From Pinus tabuliformis (lineage: Eukaryota > Streptophyta > Pinopsida > Pinales > Pinaceae): DNA of 64,000 nucleotides. The notes below the pieces were generated by a model. That model was given only the letters and a program-made list of their open reading frames with translations. It ran no database searches and was not told the DNA's origin. Every line of letters starts with the position of its first letter. Position 1 is the first letter of the stretch. Location: contig CM062819.1 in assembly GCA_031772625.1 (NCBI GenBank), forward strand, positions 1,234,008,955 through 1,234,072,954, read 5' to 3'. Both the position numbers and the translations under genes were made by a program. Positions 1 through 11,429 of the stretch are shown in pieces.

Positions 1-1036
1 AGTTTGGTTAAGAAATCTCTTTAGAGAGTTGTTTGAGAAGGTTCTGGATATGGTAGTGATATATTGTGACAACAAGAGTTGGATCTGATTAGAAAATAAT
101 CTCATACATATAGCTGGAATAGAGATATATTCATAGATTGAGACAAGTTCTCCTATATGAGACAAGCTTAGGCTTGTGATTATTTCCTCCATGAGAGGAA
201 AGATGAATAAGGTACCATTTTATGACATGTATTTTTTCTAACATAATATTTGATTTGACGTTTCATATGAACAAGAAAATAGAGGATTGTTTCTCGAAAG
301 AACTACTTAAAGCAGTATCATTGAACTCTTCAATGAATTGTTTGAATCGTTACCATATATGAGAATGTTGATATGTTTCTAATCTACAGAGAGCAGCATG
401 GATTGATGGATGAGACCCTCCTGAGTAAGCATTCAGGCTGATAGAGGACACTGAGTTAGCTCTTCCCCCTATCTAATCTCCCAGGGTGAGATATTGAGCC
501 ATAGAGCTCCTGGGGTTGAGGGATCTCTAAACAATAGGGTATCTCTCCTATTTTTCACCCATAGGGTGTGTGTGATCCTTGCTCATTTTGAAAAGTCGGG
601 TATCTCCCCCTATCTTGGTATATGCAATGTATACCCCAGTTGGCATCTATATTTCCCACTCATCTGTCCAATGGATGTTAGCTACTTGAGTTATGCATGA
701 TTCTTACTATTTATGGTAAGTGGCATCCCACTCAAGCTAGAGATGCAGTGTTCTACCAAATGACTCTCAAGGTTTATTGTTGAGAAGATCAGCAGACAAT
801 AGAATGGTTGTGATCCTTGCTTGGTAAGTGGTATCTCGTTTATTACTCGATATAGGGTGGTAGCCAGATGCTCCCCTATATGAGATGACATTGGGTGAGA
901 GTGTCCCATAGGACCTTCCCCATTTTCACATAAATGAGGTGAGAGTGTCCCATAAGACATTCCTCATTGTCATTGGATTCTGGGTGGCAGCATTGGCTGC
1001 CCAATGATGAGTTTCCAAGGTAGTAGCATTGCATTA
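1..1036. other. Non-coding, LTR-like repeat-bearing sequence
   Basis: No convincing coding sequence is seen. A 17-bp motif, GGTGAGAGTGTCCCATA, occurs at 894-910 and 938-954, a 44-bp tandem spacing. The motif GGGTGGTAGC/GGGTGGCAGC occurs at 855 and 982 and again beyond the fold-back element at 1635 and 1666. Short promoter-proximal repeats of this kind are common in LTR U3 regions, so this may be the left part of an old LTR, but no partner LTR is present in the window. Confidence 0.35.
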
Positions 1037-1605
1037 GAGGAAATTTCAACCTAAAAGTGGCCTCCCAAGGAAAAATAATAAAATAATAAATTATGAATTA
1101 TGAATTTTGGAGGGAAAAGATGAAAATACTTTTTGTAATATTATTTTTGGCTTATCTCCTTATTGGTTTACTCAAATTTCAAGTGTAGACACTTGTTAGA
1201 TGCAGAATTAAATTCCACATCCAATGAGTACCAATTATGCATACATGTGAGAAGACCAACATTGATAAAAATTTAAGATACATTTTAAAAAGCGTGTTTC
1301 AAGACGCCTTTTTAATGTGTCTTAAACTTTTATCAATGTGTCTCTTCTCAAAAGTATGCATAATGCACACTCATTAGATGTGTAATTTAATTCTGCATCT
1401 AACGAGTTTCTACACTTGAAATTTGAGTAAACCTATAAGGAGATAAGCCAAAAATAGAATTTTAAAAAAAAAGTACTTTTTCTTCCTTTCCCTCCAAAAT
1501 ATTTTCATGTACCTATTTTTAAATTTAAAATTTTAATTGGTTTACATATTATGACATTGAAATTACGTGAAAATTCCATGGGCATTTTTAGGCTAAAATT
1601 TCCTT
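1037..1605. mobile_element. Fold-back (palindromic) MITE-like element, copy 1
   Basis: The 569-bp segment is an almost full-length inverted repeat. The left end begins GAGGAAATTTCAACCTAAAA and the right end is the imperfect reverse complement. Inside, the left arm around 1149-1250 and the right arm around 1340-1449 pair closely, including the sequence from TTATCTCCTTAT through the ATTAAATTC block. The arms meet at a loop of about 10 nt near 1301-1310. The flanks carry TA on both sides (1035-1036 and 1606-1607), fitting a TA target duplication. No protein is encoded, so it would be non-autonomous. A second family member lies at 33136-33744 and shares both the ends and the internal arm motif. 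TA duplications suggest a Tc1/mariner-type partner; that assignment is inference. A transcript would form a very long hairpin. Confidence 0.8.
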
Positions 1606-2868
1606 TAACGGGGATCCTCGCTGGCAGTGCTTCCGGGTGGTAGCAGTGGCTCCCTAATGGATAGAGGGTGGTAGCTTGGGCTCCCCTTCAATGCCAAATT
1701 ATTCTTCTTTTAAGAGTGTTCAACATATGAGCATAGATAAGCAAAGATGACATTTGTTAACGAGATATTTATGATGGGACATCTGTTGCAGCTAGTAATT
1801 TCTCCCTAACTGAGAGAGAGTGTTAATTTGGCAAGTCATAGAAAAATTCCCTCCTTTGGAAAATCTTTCTCATCAAGAAAGGACCCTCCTCGCCCTTGGA
1901 AGAATTTAATTTGGTTGATTAAAAATATATTTTTATTATGGAAACCCACATGTGCACAAAAGGATAGGTCGGCCCTAAAAGGAAATTGGACACCCTTGGA
2001 TGGCTATAAATACAAGTCAAGTGACCCTGGTTTGGAGATCATCTTCAAGCCATTTTTTTTCTTCTTCTCTTTTCTTTGGTTTGGCTCGCACAGGTCTAAA
2101 TATGGTTCGTGAATATTGGTTCATAAAGGTTTGAGATTGCAGGGTCTGAAGCTCGCACGTGCAGATTAGGGTTTTTGGTTTGTAGCTGTAGGATTGCCAC
2201 ATGAAAATTTTGGTTGTAGCCACACGCACACAAACCTTTATGTGCAGCCGAAAAGTTTCAACCGAATGCATATCTCTCACTTTTTGTGGTTGGGACCTAG
2301 GATTTCATTTGAAAATTGACAGCAGATTTCGACAGTTGATTGCAAATGTTGAAAATTGACCATAGGATTTTGAATCATGGTTTTGATTAGTATTATTGTT
2401 GGGTTCATCTCTAGGATATGATTTGGTTAACTTTTCTATATAGTCCTGTGAATGAAGAAATGGACTATTGTAATCTCTCTTTGTTGAAAATTGTATGACA
2501 ATCTAATAAAAACAATAATTTGAAAGGGTATTCCCCCTTTTGGGGCTTTTCCCTGGCTTCTGACTAATCTTGTGTCTTTATATGTTAATTCTTTTCTTCT
2601 ATTGTTCCTTTATGTTTCGTTGCATTGATGTTGATATTGTTCTTTCTATGTAATTACATATGTTGCTAATGATATTATGATGTTGTGGGGTGAATTCAAT
2701 ATGTAAATAATGAAATTATACTACCAAAGCAAAGAATAATATAGCCCTAAGAAAAATTAACACTTCTTCATTATAATGCTCTTGAAGTCCTAACATCAAG
2801 TGTGGATTGAATCTAAGGCCAATCCATTGGACCCTAATACTATGAATTATCCTCTTATACAATGGAGT
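1606..2868 (+). other. Non-coding LTR-like segment with TATA box and poly(A) signal
   Basis: No coding sequence is recognised. A good TATA box, CTATAAATA, lies at 2004-2012, followed by a pyrimidine-rich stretch. An AATAAA signal at 2505-2510 lies about 500 bp downstream, followed by a T-rich, LTR-U5-like run with CCCCCTTTTGGGG. This order (TATA, transcribed region, AATAAA) resembles the U3-R-U5 of a plant LTR, perhaps a solo or truncated LTR into which fold-back copy 1 inserted. No second copy or target duplication was found, so this remains tentative. Confidence 0.3.
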
Positions 2869-4148
2869 TTAGGAAAGTGTAGTTTGTAATCTGTCAGGTG
2901 AATGATATTCTCTAATTCTCATGCTGTGAGGTAGTGTTTGCCATCTCCTTTGGCAATCTTGTGAGCTCTCTTCTCCTAACAACTTGAAAGTATCTTCAAA
3001 GTGGAGGATGACCTCCACTTTCCTTTGTTTGTAAATTTCCACTACTTTGGGATCCTTTGCTAGGATTGCATGTGTGGAGGTGAGGATAGATGGATTTATG
3101 TCTTTAGATATAATCCACAATCACTCCTTCATCTCTCCATCCATGGTTCTTTTTACTTCTTCAGCTCTGACCTCCTCATGCCTTAGCCAAGATGTTAGGG
3201 CCAATAATTGTGCATCTACCAAATATGGTTTGGGTCCCATATGATCAGATCCAAAAGCATAAGGTTGTGAAGGTAAAAATTAGAAACCTTCGTCTTGTAT
3301 TCTATGTTTCATTATAGGCATAAGTTAGTGAAGTCCTATACTTCTTACACACGGAGAGCCCATTTTTGTGTAAGCATGTTTATTTGAAGCCAACACCATT
3401 TCTCCTTCAGGAATAAGGAGTAGGTCTTTGAGGGTTTCCTGCAATTGACTACCTCTAAAGAGAGGTGTGCCATGGTGCCCAAAGATGTTTCCAAGGTTGC
3501 AACCTGAGTGTCCCTCTCCTATAGCAATCTTTTTGTTTATTGCAATTATTTTTTCAGCTGCTTGTTTTCTTTCTCTAGGTGCTCCCTTCTATTTGCTTCA
3601 TCAAACCTTAGGAGTTTCATTTATTCTCTTATTATCTTCATCTCATATTCCATATTTGGAATATCAATGACACCTTTAGATTGGTCAATTCCTCTTCCAT
3701 CAATGAGTCTAAAATTTCGCCTGCTCTATTGCGAAGAATAGTTGTGGTGTTATGTGCACAAGAAGTGCTTTTATTGCCTCTATCCAATCATAAAAGGAGG
3801 TAGATCTCCTTAGAGTTGGCTTCTTTGTTATCCTTTAAATATACTATAATTTTGCAGGTTGTTCCTATAGAAAAGAAATATATTCTTGTAGTTGAGCATC
3901 TTTCCCCTCTATATTTTCTGCCTCAATTCCTCAAGAGATGTTTGTATTTCTATTTTTTGTACCACTGGTGCCTGTAGATTCTACTCATTTACATCATGAA
4001 TCTCTTCTTTCTCTAAGCTATGGGTTTCTTCAATAGTGGTAAGAAGGAGGTCTTGGATTTCCACTATATTGTACTTTGATTATTTTTCTCCTCCTGTGCA
4101 ATCATTAAATTGGGTATGTCTACTTGTATTTAGCTTTGTGGGAGTGCT
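2869..4148 (-). pseudogene. Downstream half of repetitive minus-strand ORF split by element A
   Basis: On the minus strand this stretch reads as interrupted coding sequence rich in charged residues and Gln, probably coiled coil. The longest clean piece, 2869-3120, begins MWIISKDINPSILTSTHAIL. It appears to continue the ORF that starts near 28206, because 27236-28206 also reads as minus-strand coding and the eight bases GAGTGCTA occur at both junctions with element A. Several stops are TAG codons in Gln-rich context. I do not recognise a function. The family looks like a repetitive plant ORF, possibly itself from a mobile element. Frames change at least twice, so it is dead. Confidence 0.4.
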
Positions 4149-4153
4149 AAGTT

Positions 4154-5021
4154 TGTTGAGATGGGGTCCCTGGGGTTAAGTTTTGGTCAAATTTTGGGTT
4201 AAATTTTGTATAAAATGTAAATTCTCTGTGAAATGTGGAAGTAGAGCGTGAAGATAGTATGAGTCAAAGGGGCTTTATTCCCTTATGTGGGTAAGTGATA
4301 GGGAGGTTTTGAGACCCACCCATGGTCCGCAGACCATGGTATTGTAAGCAAAATGCTATATATAAATGAGTCATAGCAAGTCTAGAGAAGTAACTAAGAT
4401 AGAAGATTATTGTTTTGGGCAAGAAACTAAGGTAGGAAAGGTTTGTTTCCTATACTTAGGCGATGGGGAAGGATCCTGTATCTCATTGTGCGGAGACCTT
4501 AGTAAGTCCGCAGGCTAAGTGTGCGGACCCCTGCAGCTAAGTGCGGAGGGAAAAGAAGTTTGTACTTTGAAGCATATCTAATAAAAAGATAGTTTTTAAG
4601 ACCTATTCTGTGTATTTGCATCTCTATGTTTCTTTCTGCAATTTTATGTGTTCACTCTATTATTGAAAATATATGAAAGAATGCTTAATTTATGCACGAA
4701 AGTAGTAGATCTGTAGAATTTAGGCATGTTCTAACTATTTAAGGACCTTCGTGAAGGTATACATATGATGTATAACTTTTATTATTATTAATTGTTCTAG
4801 GAATATTAGGGTTCGGGAAGATAGAAATAAACCCCGAGGATTGCAAGAACCCTTCACACAGACCTCTGGATGCATAAACTTGGTTTTGTCAACCCCTAAT
4901 ACTACTTTGGGTGAGACTACAACCTGTGCTATGCAGGTTGTTGCCGAAAGGGCCAGCAGTTAGGGTTTTATTGGTTGGCATAGATAACGTTGAACCTGGG
5001 TCAGGCCCCATCAAGCCAACA
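4154..5021 (+). repeat. 5' LTR of element A
   Basis: The 868-bp LTR starts TGTTGAGATGGGG and ends GCCAACA. It matches 26367-27235 along its whole length. It contains an imperfect palindrome at 4320-4339, a TATA box at 4357-4367 and AATAAA at about 4579. The left boundary is supported by the 3' LTR, which starts at the same place directly after the polypurine tract. Confidence 0.92.
4320..4367 (+). promoter_or_regulatory. LTR core promoter of A: palindrome plus TATA box
   Basis: A 20-bp near-palindrome, CCATGGTCCGCAGACCATGG, at 4320-4339 is followed 17 bp later by TATATATAAAT (4357-4367). The 3' LTR has the perfect version (centre CG instead of CA) at 26533-26552. Both LTRs of B keep a diverged palindrome in the same place relative to TATA. 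A conserved dyad just upstream of TATA is a plausible binding site for a dimeric regulator; its role is inference. Confidence 0.6.
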
Positions 5022-5023
5022 AA

Positions 5024-5041
5024 TGGTTTTGCTGTCGGGAC
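5024..5041 (+). other. Primer-binding site of A (degenerate, tRNA-Asp-like)
   Basis: Two bases after the LTR end comes TGGTTTTGCTGTCGGGAC. The TGG start and 2-nt spacer are typical of a primer-binding site. From memory it fits, with several mismatches, the tRNA-Asp-type site used by TAT/Athila elements better than the tRNA-Met site. B has an equally diverged version at the equivalent position (21925-21942, minus). Confidence 0.5.
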
Positions 5042-5116
5042 AGGGATCCTGCTAAAGGGATGTGTGATAAATGGTTCCCCATGAAGAAATAATTTGAGGA
5101 GTTGACTGATTGAAAA

Positions 5117-6915
5117 TTGCATGGATTTGTAGCAGAGGAGAATAGAAATCCATGCTTATCCAAGGAAGAGTGGTTGAACAGATACTTGTACACAGACGAG
5201 CTTGAAATATTCTTCTGCTCTTTTCCTTGTGAATTGCACGAGTGGTTGTCCAGGTTAGCAGATAGTCAGGGTACGTGGAATCTTGACGACCCTATTGTGT
5301 GGACCCCAGAATTGGTAAAGCACTTGGAGGCTTCAGAAAATAACATTGCATGGGATGTTGATCACTGGATCAATCGTATCTTAGGAGGATTCATCACTAA
5401 GTTCGTGATCGATACGACCATCAACTATAGTGAAGCAGAGCGCAAGTTATTTAAGGGACCAAGAGGTAAGTACTTAAAATCTTTGAAGACCTAGATTAAG
5501 ATGTTGTTGTGTGAAAAGCGAGTTATGCCATTACATTGATGTTTGGAACTACGCAAAGCAGAAAACCCTTCAGAAGAAACGAAGAATCAAGCTCTGAATA
5601 TAGTCTATTGTTAGGATCTCCTGATAGTGACGACGAAGGAATTATTCTGAGAACACCGTGAAGCATGCTATAGATAGTAAGCCAGGGTATCCCATGGATA
5701 CCCCAATCATCCAGTCCACCGCCACCTCCACCTCCACCTCCACATCAACCATTCAACATGGCGAACATGATGAAGATGTCGATCTTTAAAGGGGTGGGAA
5801 GCGATGACCCTGAATAGTCCTGGTTCGTCACAGATGTTGTGTGGAAGGCACAGTAGACTACTAATGATCATATGAAGAAAGCACATCTAGTAACAGCACT
5901 GTAGGGGCAGGGCATTGACTTGGTATATCAAGTTCTGTACGAATAAACCTAGCGCGACGATGGCATAGACTCAGCAGGCACTGAATAGTCAGTTTAAAAA
6001 GGCTAAGTCTTAGGTGCAGTCTGTAACACAGTTTAAGGAAACACAACAAAGGGTAAATGAGTCTGCGTGGGACTTCGATCAAAGGCTAAAGTGTCTAATC
6101 CGACATGATAATATGTCTATCACAGATTCTCAGCATAGGGACTAGTACATCACTTCTCTTTTACCCCATCTAAGATTACCATTATCGCAACAGAAAATAT
6201 GAACACAAGCAGAGGTTGTGGAGATCACGATGAGGCTAGAAGCCTCACCAGTTTAGGATACAAACATTGGAGTTAGATTCATTCACAGTTGGCTAGCCTA
6301 CACATGGAGTTACAGAGCTTGAAAACAAGAAAGGAAGCTCAGTCTGAGGTGTGCACAGAATTCTGGTGCATAAAATGTAAAGACAAGGGACATGATAAGG
6401 ATCATTGTCCTGTTTATCAGAATTACCTGATTGGAGGAGGTCTTGTTCCTTTGAAGCCTGAGAACATTGCGGGACCAAGCACAAGAGTACCCTTATGGTG
6501 TGTTATCTGCCAGATAGCTGGGAAGCACGCGATTGACCATTGTCACCTCTTGCAAAAGTTTGTATAGACTCCACAACTGTTTTTTTGTACCTTTTGTAAA
6601 TCGGTTGGGAAGACGAGTGAAACTACCGAAGCTATGAATTAATTATAGATCGGATGCCTACATATTGAATGCAAGCAGAAACTCGACCTCAAGATCAGGG
6701 CACAGGTGTAGTGCACGAAGGATTCTAGGGACATGGAAGAGGAAGAGGAGGAGGGACTAGAAGAGGTCACAGACAAGTCATTTCCTAAAATTATGGAGAA
6801 GCAAGACATTTTCCGTGTGACTGATAGAACCCAACACATCCATCCTGTCAGTATTGCAAACAATTTGATCATGTGATAGAGGATTGCCCGGTGTTGATAG
6901 CCAAAATGTAGGAGA
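5117..6915 (+). pseudogene. Element A gag (capsid region and three zinc knuckles), broken
   Basis: Gag would form the virus-like particle and package element RNA. The first clean piece (5117-5494, 125 codons) matches a region before gag in B. Around 5700-5760 lies a Pro-rich stretch, then a capsid-like region in several frames with TAG stops at 5902 and 5966 where B has CAG. The clean piece 6289-6567 carries zinc knuckles CIKCKDKGHDKDHC (CX2CX4HX4C) and CVICQIAGKHAIDHC. A third knuckle, CQYCKQFDHVIEDC, lies near 6847-6890. Multiple nonsense codons and frameshifts make it non-functional. Confidence 0.8.
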
Positions 6916-6932
6916 AAAAGACTCAACCAACC

Positions 6933-7661
6933 ATGCAAAATATACAGATGATGAGGGCAGAGCCTCATGAAGAGGACCATAGCATCAATATCGTGACGCG
7001 AAGTGGTATTTCCATGGGAGAAGATAAAGGAAAGAAGCCAAAAATCGAAGGTTGGGTGCGCAAGACTGCTGAAAAAGAGGTTGGATTTGATCTCAACAGG
7101 GCTAAAGAAACTTTTATGGAAGCCAAGAAGAAGTTCGTTGAGGCTTCTACGTTAGGAAGTTAGGAGAAATTGGCTGAAAACAATGAAGCGCAGGACGTGG
7201 ATCCCTCATTATTGGCTACTTTTCTGAAAACCTATATGAAGTTGTTGCAAGATAGGAAGGTGGTGGAAGGGCTCTAGGAGATAATTGACAATTGTACGGG
7301 TAAAGTCAATACTCCTCCCGAACAACATGTTGTGAGAAAATTGGGTAAGCTTAAGAATCAGACAAGGTACAAAATGAGGTTGATCGCACAGATTTGAGAG
7401 TACAAAATGGATCAAGTCATTCTGGATCTGGGTTCTAATCCGAATGTATTGCCAAAGAAGATGTGGGAAAGGATGGGGAGACCTATGCTACAATGGTCTC
7501 CTATACATCTGCACATGGCCAATCAACAGAAGATCATTCCTATGGAGTGCCTATACGAGGTAACAGTAGACATTGAGGGAGTAAGCACTCTGGTTGGCCT
7601 TGAAATAATTGAAATAGTGGATGACAACAATCATTACCCTGCTCTATTAGGAATTGATTGA
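6933..7661 (+). pseudogene. Element A linker and aspartic protease, broken
   Basis: The open piece 6933-7163 encodes a Lys/Glu-rich linker. The piece 7407-7661 is the retropepsin-type protease that would cut the polyprotein: ILDLGSNPNVLPKKMWERMG holds the active-site motif DLGS, followed by a hydrophobic flap-like region (MANQQKIIP) and the ALLGID strand near the end. The DLGS form, not DTGS/DSGS, is shared with B and seems to belong to this lineage. A stop follows LLGID at 7659-7661, where B reads Trp (MGIDWAVDM), suggesting TGG to TGA. Confidence 0.75.
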
Positions 7662-7999
7662 GACTTTGACATGGATGCGGTAATTAATATGAAGAAGTGA
7701 AGGATGAAATTTGAGAAGAAGGCACTCCAGGTTATTGTCCCATTGGATCCCACTAAAGGAGTGTGCTACACTAACCCAGTTTGCGACTATGAAGAGGAAG
7801 ACGATTTGGATCAAATATATATGATCACTGCGCGCGATGAAGATTGGATCAATCCCAATGCAGATGGGTGAATTACATGGGATAGACATAGCTCCTGTAC
7901 CTCGGACTTAGATGAAGAAATCAAGCACTGCCAGAATAGGTTGCACAAAGTCTCAACGTTGCACTGCAATATGATGACAAAATCGCTTCGCTACGTATC

Positions 8000-8460
8000 T
8001 ATGGAGGTATGAAATCTACCTCATTATGATGGTCTAAATGATGTTAACTTGTTTTTGGATCAATTTGAAAAGGAGGTGCTAGAGGAATATCGGTTCCAGG
8101 CACTGTGTGCTATGCCTACACGATGGTGGGGGACACATAAGGATAGCTTCGCTGACTGGAAAGAGTACAAGAGAATGATGAAGCTAAGGTTCAGGTACGC
8201 GAATACCCACCTGATAGAGAAATACTCAAGCAAGGATGATCTGCGCGAGCATTTGGCATGATGGACTAAAGCTTGGGGGAAGCAACCTCTACCTAAATGG
8301 GTACATATCTTTTGTCACACCCTAGATAATATTTTGATGAACTAGTACTTGGAAACAAAGCTAAGCGATGGGACGACCGAGTGGGATATCTGAGGGAAAG
8401 TTTCTTGTTAACTTTCAGTTTTGAGGATGCATTTACGTGTCTTGATGAACCGCTCTAGGA
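8000..8460 (+). pseudogene. Element A second capsid-like module between protease and RT
   Basis: The clean piece 8049-8261 reads as a capsid-type helix bundle: FLDQFEKEVLEEYRFQALCA, then a WW pair and KRMMKLRFRY. The order (Ala, paired Trp, a second Trp, then RF) resembles the retrotransposon gag core, yet it lies downstream of protease. It continues past a stop at 8259-8261 into WTKAWGKQPLPKWVHIF. Element B lacks this module: its protease runs directly into the sequence matching A from about 8453 onwards. I infer an ancestral internal capsid-like domain; a structure comparison would decide. Confidence 0.55.
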
Positions 8461-8769
8461 AATTAAGGCCGCAATCTTCAGGATGCCTAAGGAGCCAATA
8501 AAATGGGTTCAACCGAACTAGAATACACAATTGTGCCATGCGCTAGAATGCTACAACGTGATTGTAGAATACGAAGAAGAGGATCTGTGAAATATCAAAA
8601 TTCTAGAGTCCGAGGGATTGCGTGAGGTTGAAGGACCCAAAGCAGCAAAACATGATATAAAAAAACCTTTGAAGACCAGGAAAGTGAACATTTGATCCGG
8701 TACGCAGCCTAACTTTGCAAAGATAGGTGATTATTGGGATGAAGATACAGTCAATAAGGTTGCGGAACT

Positions 8770-9739
8770 ACTGCGCAAATACTAGGACTTGTTTCCTACC
8801 AAGTTCTCATATCTGAAGGGAATAGTAGGGGATCTAGGTGTAATAAAGATCACCTTAAAGCCCGATGTGAAGCCCGTGAAACAAAGACCTTATCATCTAA
8901 ATCCAAAGTATAAGTAGAAGGTGCGCAAAGAGCTGGAGAAAAAGCTAGATGCTAGAATCATTGAGCTGGTGGAAGAGTCTGATTGGGTGAGCTCTATGGT
9001 TGTTCAGGAGAAGAAGCAACAAGATGAAATCAGAATATGCATAAGTTTGTGGAAGCTCAACGATGCATGTGTGCATGAACCATTTCCAACACCGTTTATA
9101 TATGAAGTCCTAGAGAATGTTGGAGGGCAGGAAGCCTATTCAATCACTCATGGGTTCTCAGGGTTCCACCTAATTAAGATCACCTTCGCAATGGAATGGC
9201 GACACTTTCAATGCACAGTGATGCCATTCGGGCTAAAGAATGCACCCGCAATCTTCTCAAGGGTCGTAATTTCATATTTTAAGGAGTTCATCCATAAATT
9301 CTTAGAAGTTTACTTTAATGACTGGATTGTGTTTGGGTTGGTAAAGCACAACGTTGTAAGTTTGCACCTTATGTTGGATACTTGTCACAGATATCAGATT
9401 GCCCTGAATTTGAAGAAATGTATCTTTTGTGTGCCCTATGGGATATTGCTAGGTCATGTGGTATGCAAGAAGGGATTAATGGTAGACCCTGCGAAGATAG
9501 TTGTTATTGTCAATTTAGAGGCTCCAAAGAATGTAAAGCAATTGCGCGCAACACTGGGCCACACCAGATACTATAGGAAGTTTATCAAAGCTTATGTGCA
9601 GATAATTGCGCCAATGGAGAAATTACTGAAGAAGGACACAAATTTCCGCTGGGATGAGGAGTGTCATAATAGTTTGGATGTTTTAAAGGAAAATATGGTG
9701 ATTGCGCCCATTTTGGTGTTCCCAAACTGGAAAAAATAA
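8770..9739 (+). pseudogene. Element A reverse transcriptase, mutated active site
   Basis: RT would copy element RNA into cDNA. The region opens with the usual KQRPYHLNPKYK lead-in (8882 onwards) and then an open reading frame 8921-9739. Recognisable blocks are EESDWVSSMVVQEKK, RICISLWKLNDACVHEPFPT, QCTVMPFGLKNAPAIFSR and EVYFNDWIVFG. The catalytic pair is YFND instead of YFDD; B has GAT where A has AAT (9317-9319), a G-to-A change that destroys the first catalytic Asp of the pair. A TAG at about 8914 interrupts the lead-in. Non-functional by both criteria. Confidence 0.88.
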
Positions 9740-10201
9740 TTTCATGGTCATGTGGATGACTCCTATATTGCATTAGGTGCGGTATTAACCCAGCCAAGCG
9801 AAGACGAAATTGATCATCCTATACTCTTCACGAGCAGGAAATTATCAAAGGCAAAGAAGAACTACTCAACTACAAAGCACAAAGGGTTGGCGATGGTGTA
9901 CGCACTACAAAAATTTCGACATTACCTGTTAGGTGCGCACTTCAAAATGTATATAGATCACTTCGCTCTCAAGTACCTGGTCAACAAGCCTATGTTGGGG
10001 GGGAAGATCTGTAGGTGGTTGTTTCTTTTTCAAGAATACGACTTTGAGGTGATTGTGAAGCCCGGACGATTGAATGCGGGACCAGATCACTTATCCAGAA
10101 TTGAGACAGGCGAAGAGCCCACTAGTTTGGAAGAAGGGTTGCCGGATGCGCAACTCTTTGTTGTACGTGTCGCAAATGATCACTTTGCTGACATAATCTA
10201 G
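9740..10201 (+). pseudogene. Element A RNase H
   Basis: RNase H degrades the RNA of the RNA-DNA hybrid. After a stop at 9737-9739 (WKK*), the open piece 9752-10201 shows DDSYIALGAVLTQ, LSKAKKNYSTTKHKGLAMVY, KMYIDHFALKYLVNKP and LNAGPDHLSR. The catalytic Glu is replaced by Lys in TTKHKG (B keeps MEREG), while the other Asp residues remain. It ends at ADII followed by TAG. Dead copy. Confidence 0.82.
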
Positions 10202-11429
10202 TTTTTAACCACTGGCACAACCATGGAGGGATATTCTACATAGCAAAAAAAGGAATCGGTGATCCGCATGATTGAATTTCTGTGATCATTGGACACTTGT
10301 ATAAGATGGGCTCTGATGAAAAAATGCACCGATATGTTCTGTAGTTTGAATGATCCAACATCCTCACCGAAGCATATGGAGGAGTGGCGAGAGGACATTG
10401 TGTTGGCACAGCGACTGCGAAGAATATACTACACGCAGGATTGTGGTGGCCAAAGGTGCATAAGGATTCTAAGGCATATTACACGGCATGCGATGCTTGT
10501 CATAGGATGGGGAAGCCATCGCGGAGGGACAAACCACCCTTAAACCCGTAGATTTCTTTGCAGGTGTTTGAAAAATGGGTGATTTATGTTGTGGGTCTGA
10601 TACAGCCACCAGGGAAAAAGACAAGCGCGTGATACATTATTACTGCAACTGAGTATTTGATGCGATGGGAAAAAGTATAGCTGGTCAAAGGCTGTAGTGC
10701 TGCTACAACTGCGAAGTTCCTTTTCGAGTTTGTCTTAACTCGATTTGGTTACCCGAATATATTGATGAGAGATAGGGGTACGCATTTCTTGAATGAAAAT
10801 ATTGTTGTGATGCTAGACAAATTTTGAGTTTATCACCAGAAGAGCACACCCTATCATCCTCAAGCTAATGGTACGGTTGAAGCATTAAGATCTTGGAGAA
10901 CGCATTGACGAATGTCTGACATGCAAAAAGGAATGATTGGGATATGCACATACCAATAGTCCTATGGGAATATAGGACAATGTGTAAAACGTTGACATGC
11001 CAAACTCCTTTCAGGTTGGTCTATGGGATAGAGGTTGTGATGCCCATGGAGTGTATTGTGTCAAATCTGCATATTATGGTTGGTCGCGACACAATGGAGG
11101 AGCGTCTCGTGCAGCTAATGCAATTGGAGGAAGATAGTTTTTTGGTAGGATTTCACCAATAGGTGCAAAAGGAGCGTGAAAAGTCTTGGCACAATCGACA
11201 TATTAAGCAACACACCTTACAAGTAAATGATTTAGTGTTACTTTATGATAGAAAATTCACGAATTTTCTTGGAAAATTTCAAATGCATTGGTGGGGGCCA
11301 TATATCATCAAAGAAATTACAAATGGTGGCGTAGTTCAGCTTGTGAAGTTGAATGGAGAGATGTTCCCAGGAAAATTTCATGGCAGTCGGTTAAAGTTGT
11401 ACAAGGGTGATCCCACCCCTACGCAATGA
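10202..11429 (+). pseudogene. Element A integrase, frameshifted
   Basis: Integrase inserts cDNA into the chromosome. Zinc-binding and core regions are spread over several frames. The zinc finger keeps CDACHR but its first His is now Tyr (EAYGG) . The core includes LMRDRGTHFLNE (second catalytic Asp) and STPYHPQANGTVEA (catalytic Glu) near 10770-10890. The open pieces 10944-11162 and 11163-11429 are the C-terminal region, with [16 protein letters not shown] and FQMHWWGPYIIKEI, ending KLYKGDPTPTQ. A stop at 11160-11162 (HQ*VQKER) separates them. No chromodomain follows. Confidence 0.82.

Noticed and set aside
1828..2112. 94-codon plus-strand ORF over the TATA box region
   Set aside because: It spans a TATA box and a pyrimidine tract and ends in a run of Phe codons from TTT repeats; better explained as promoter/LTR sequence.
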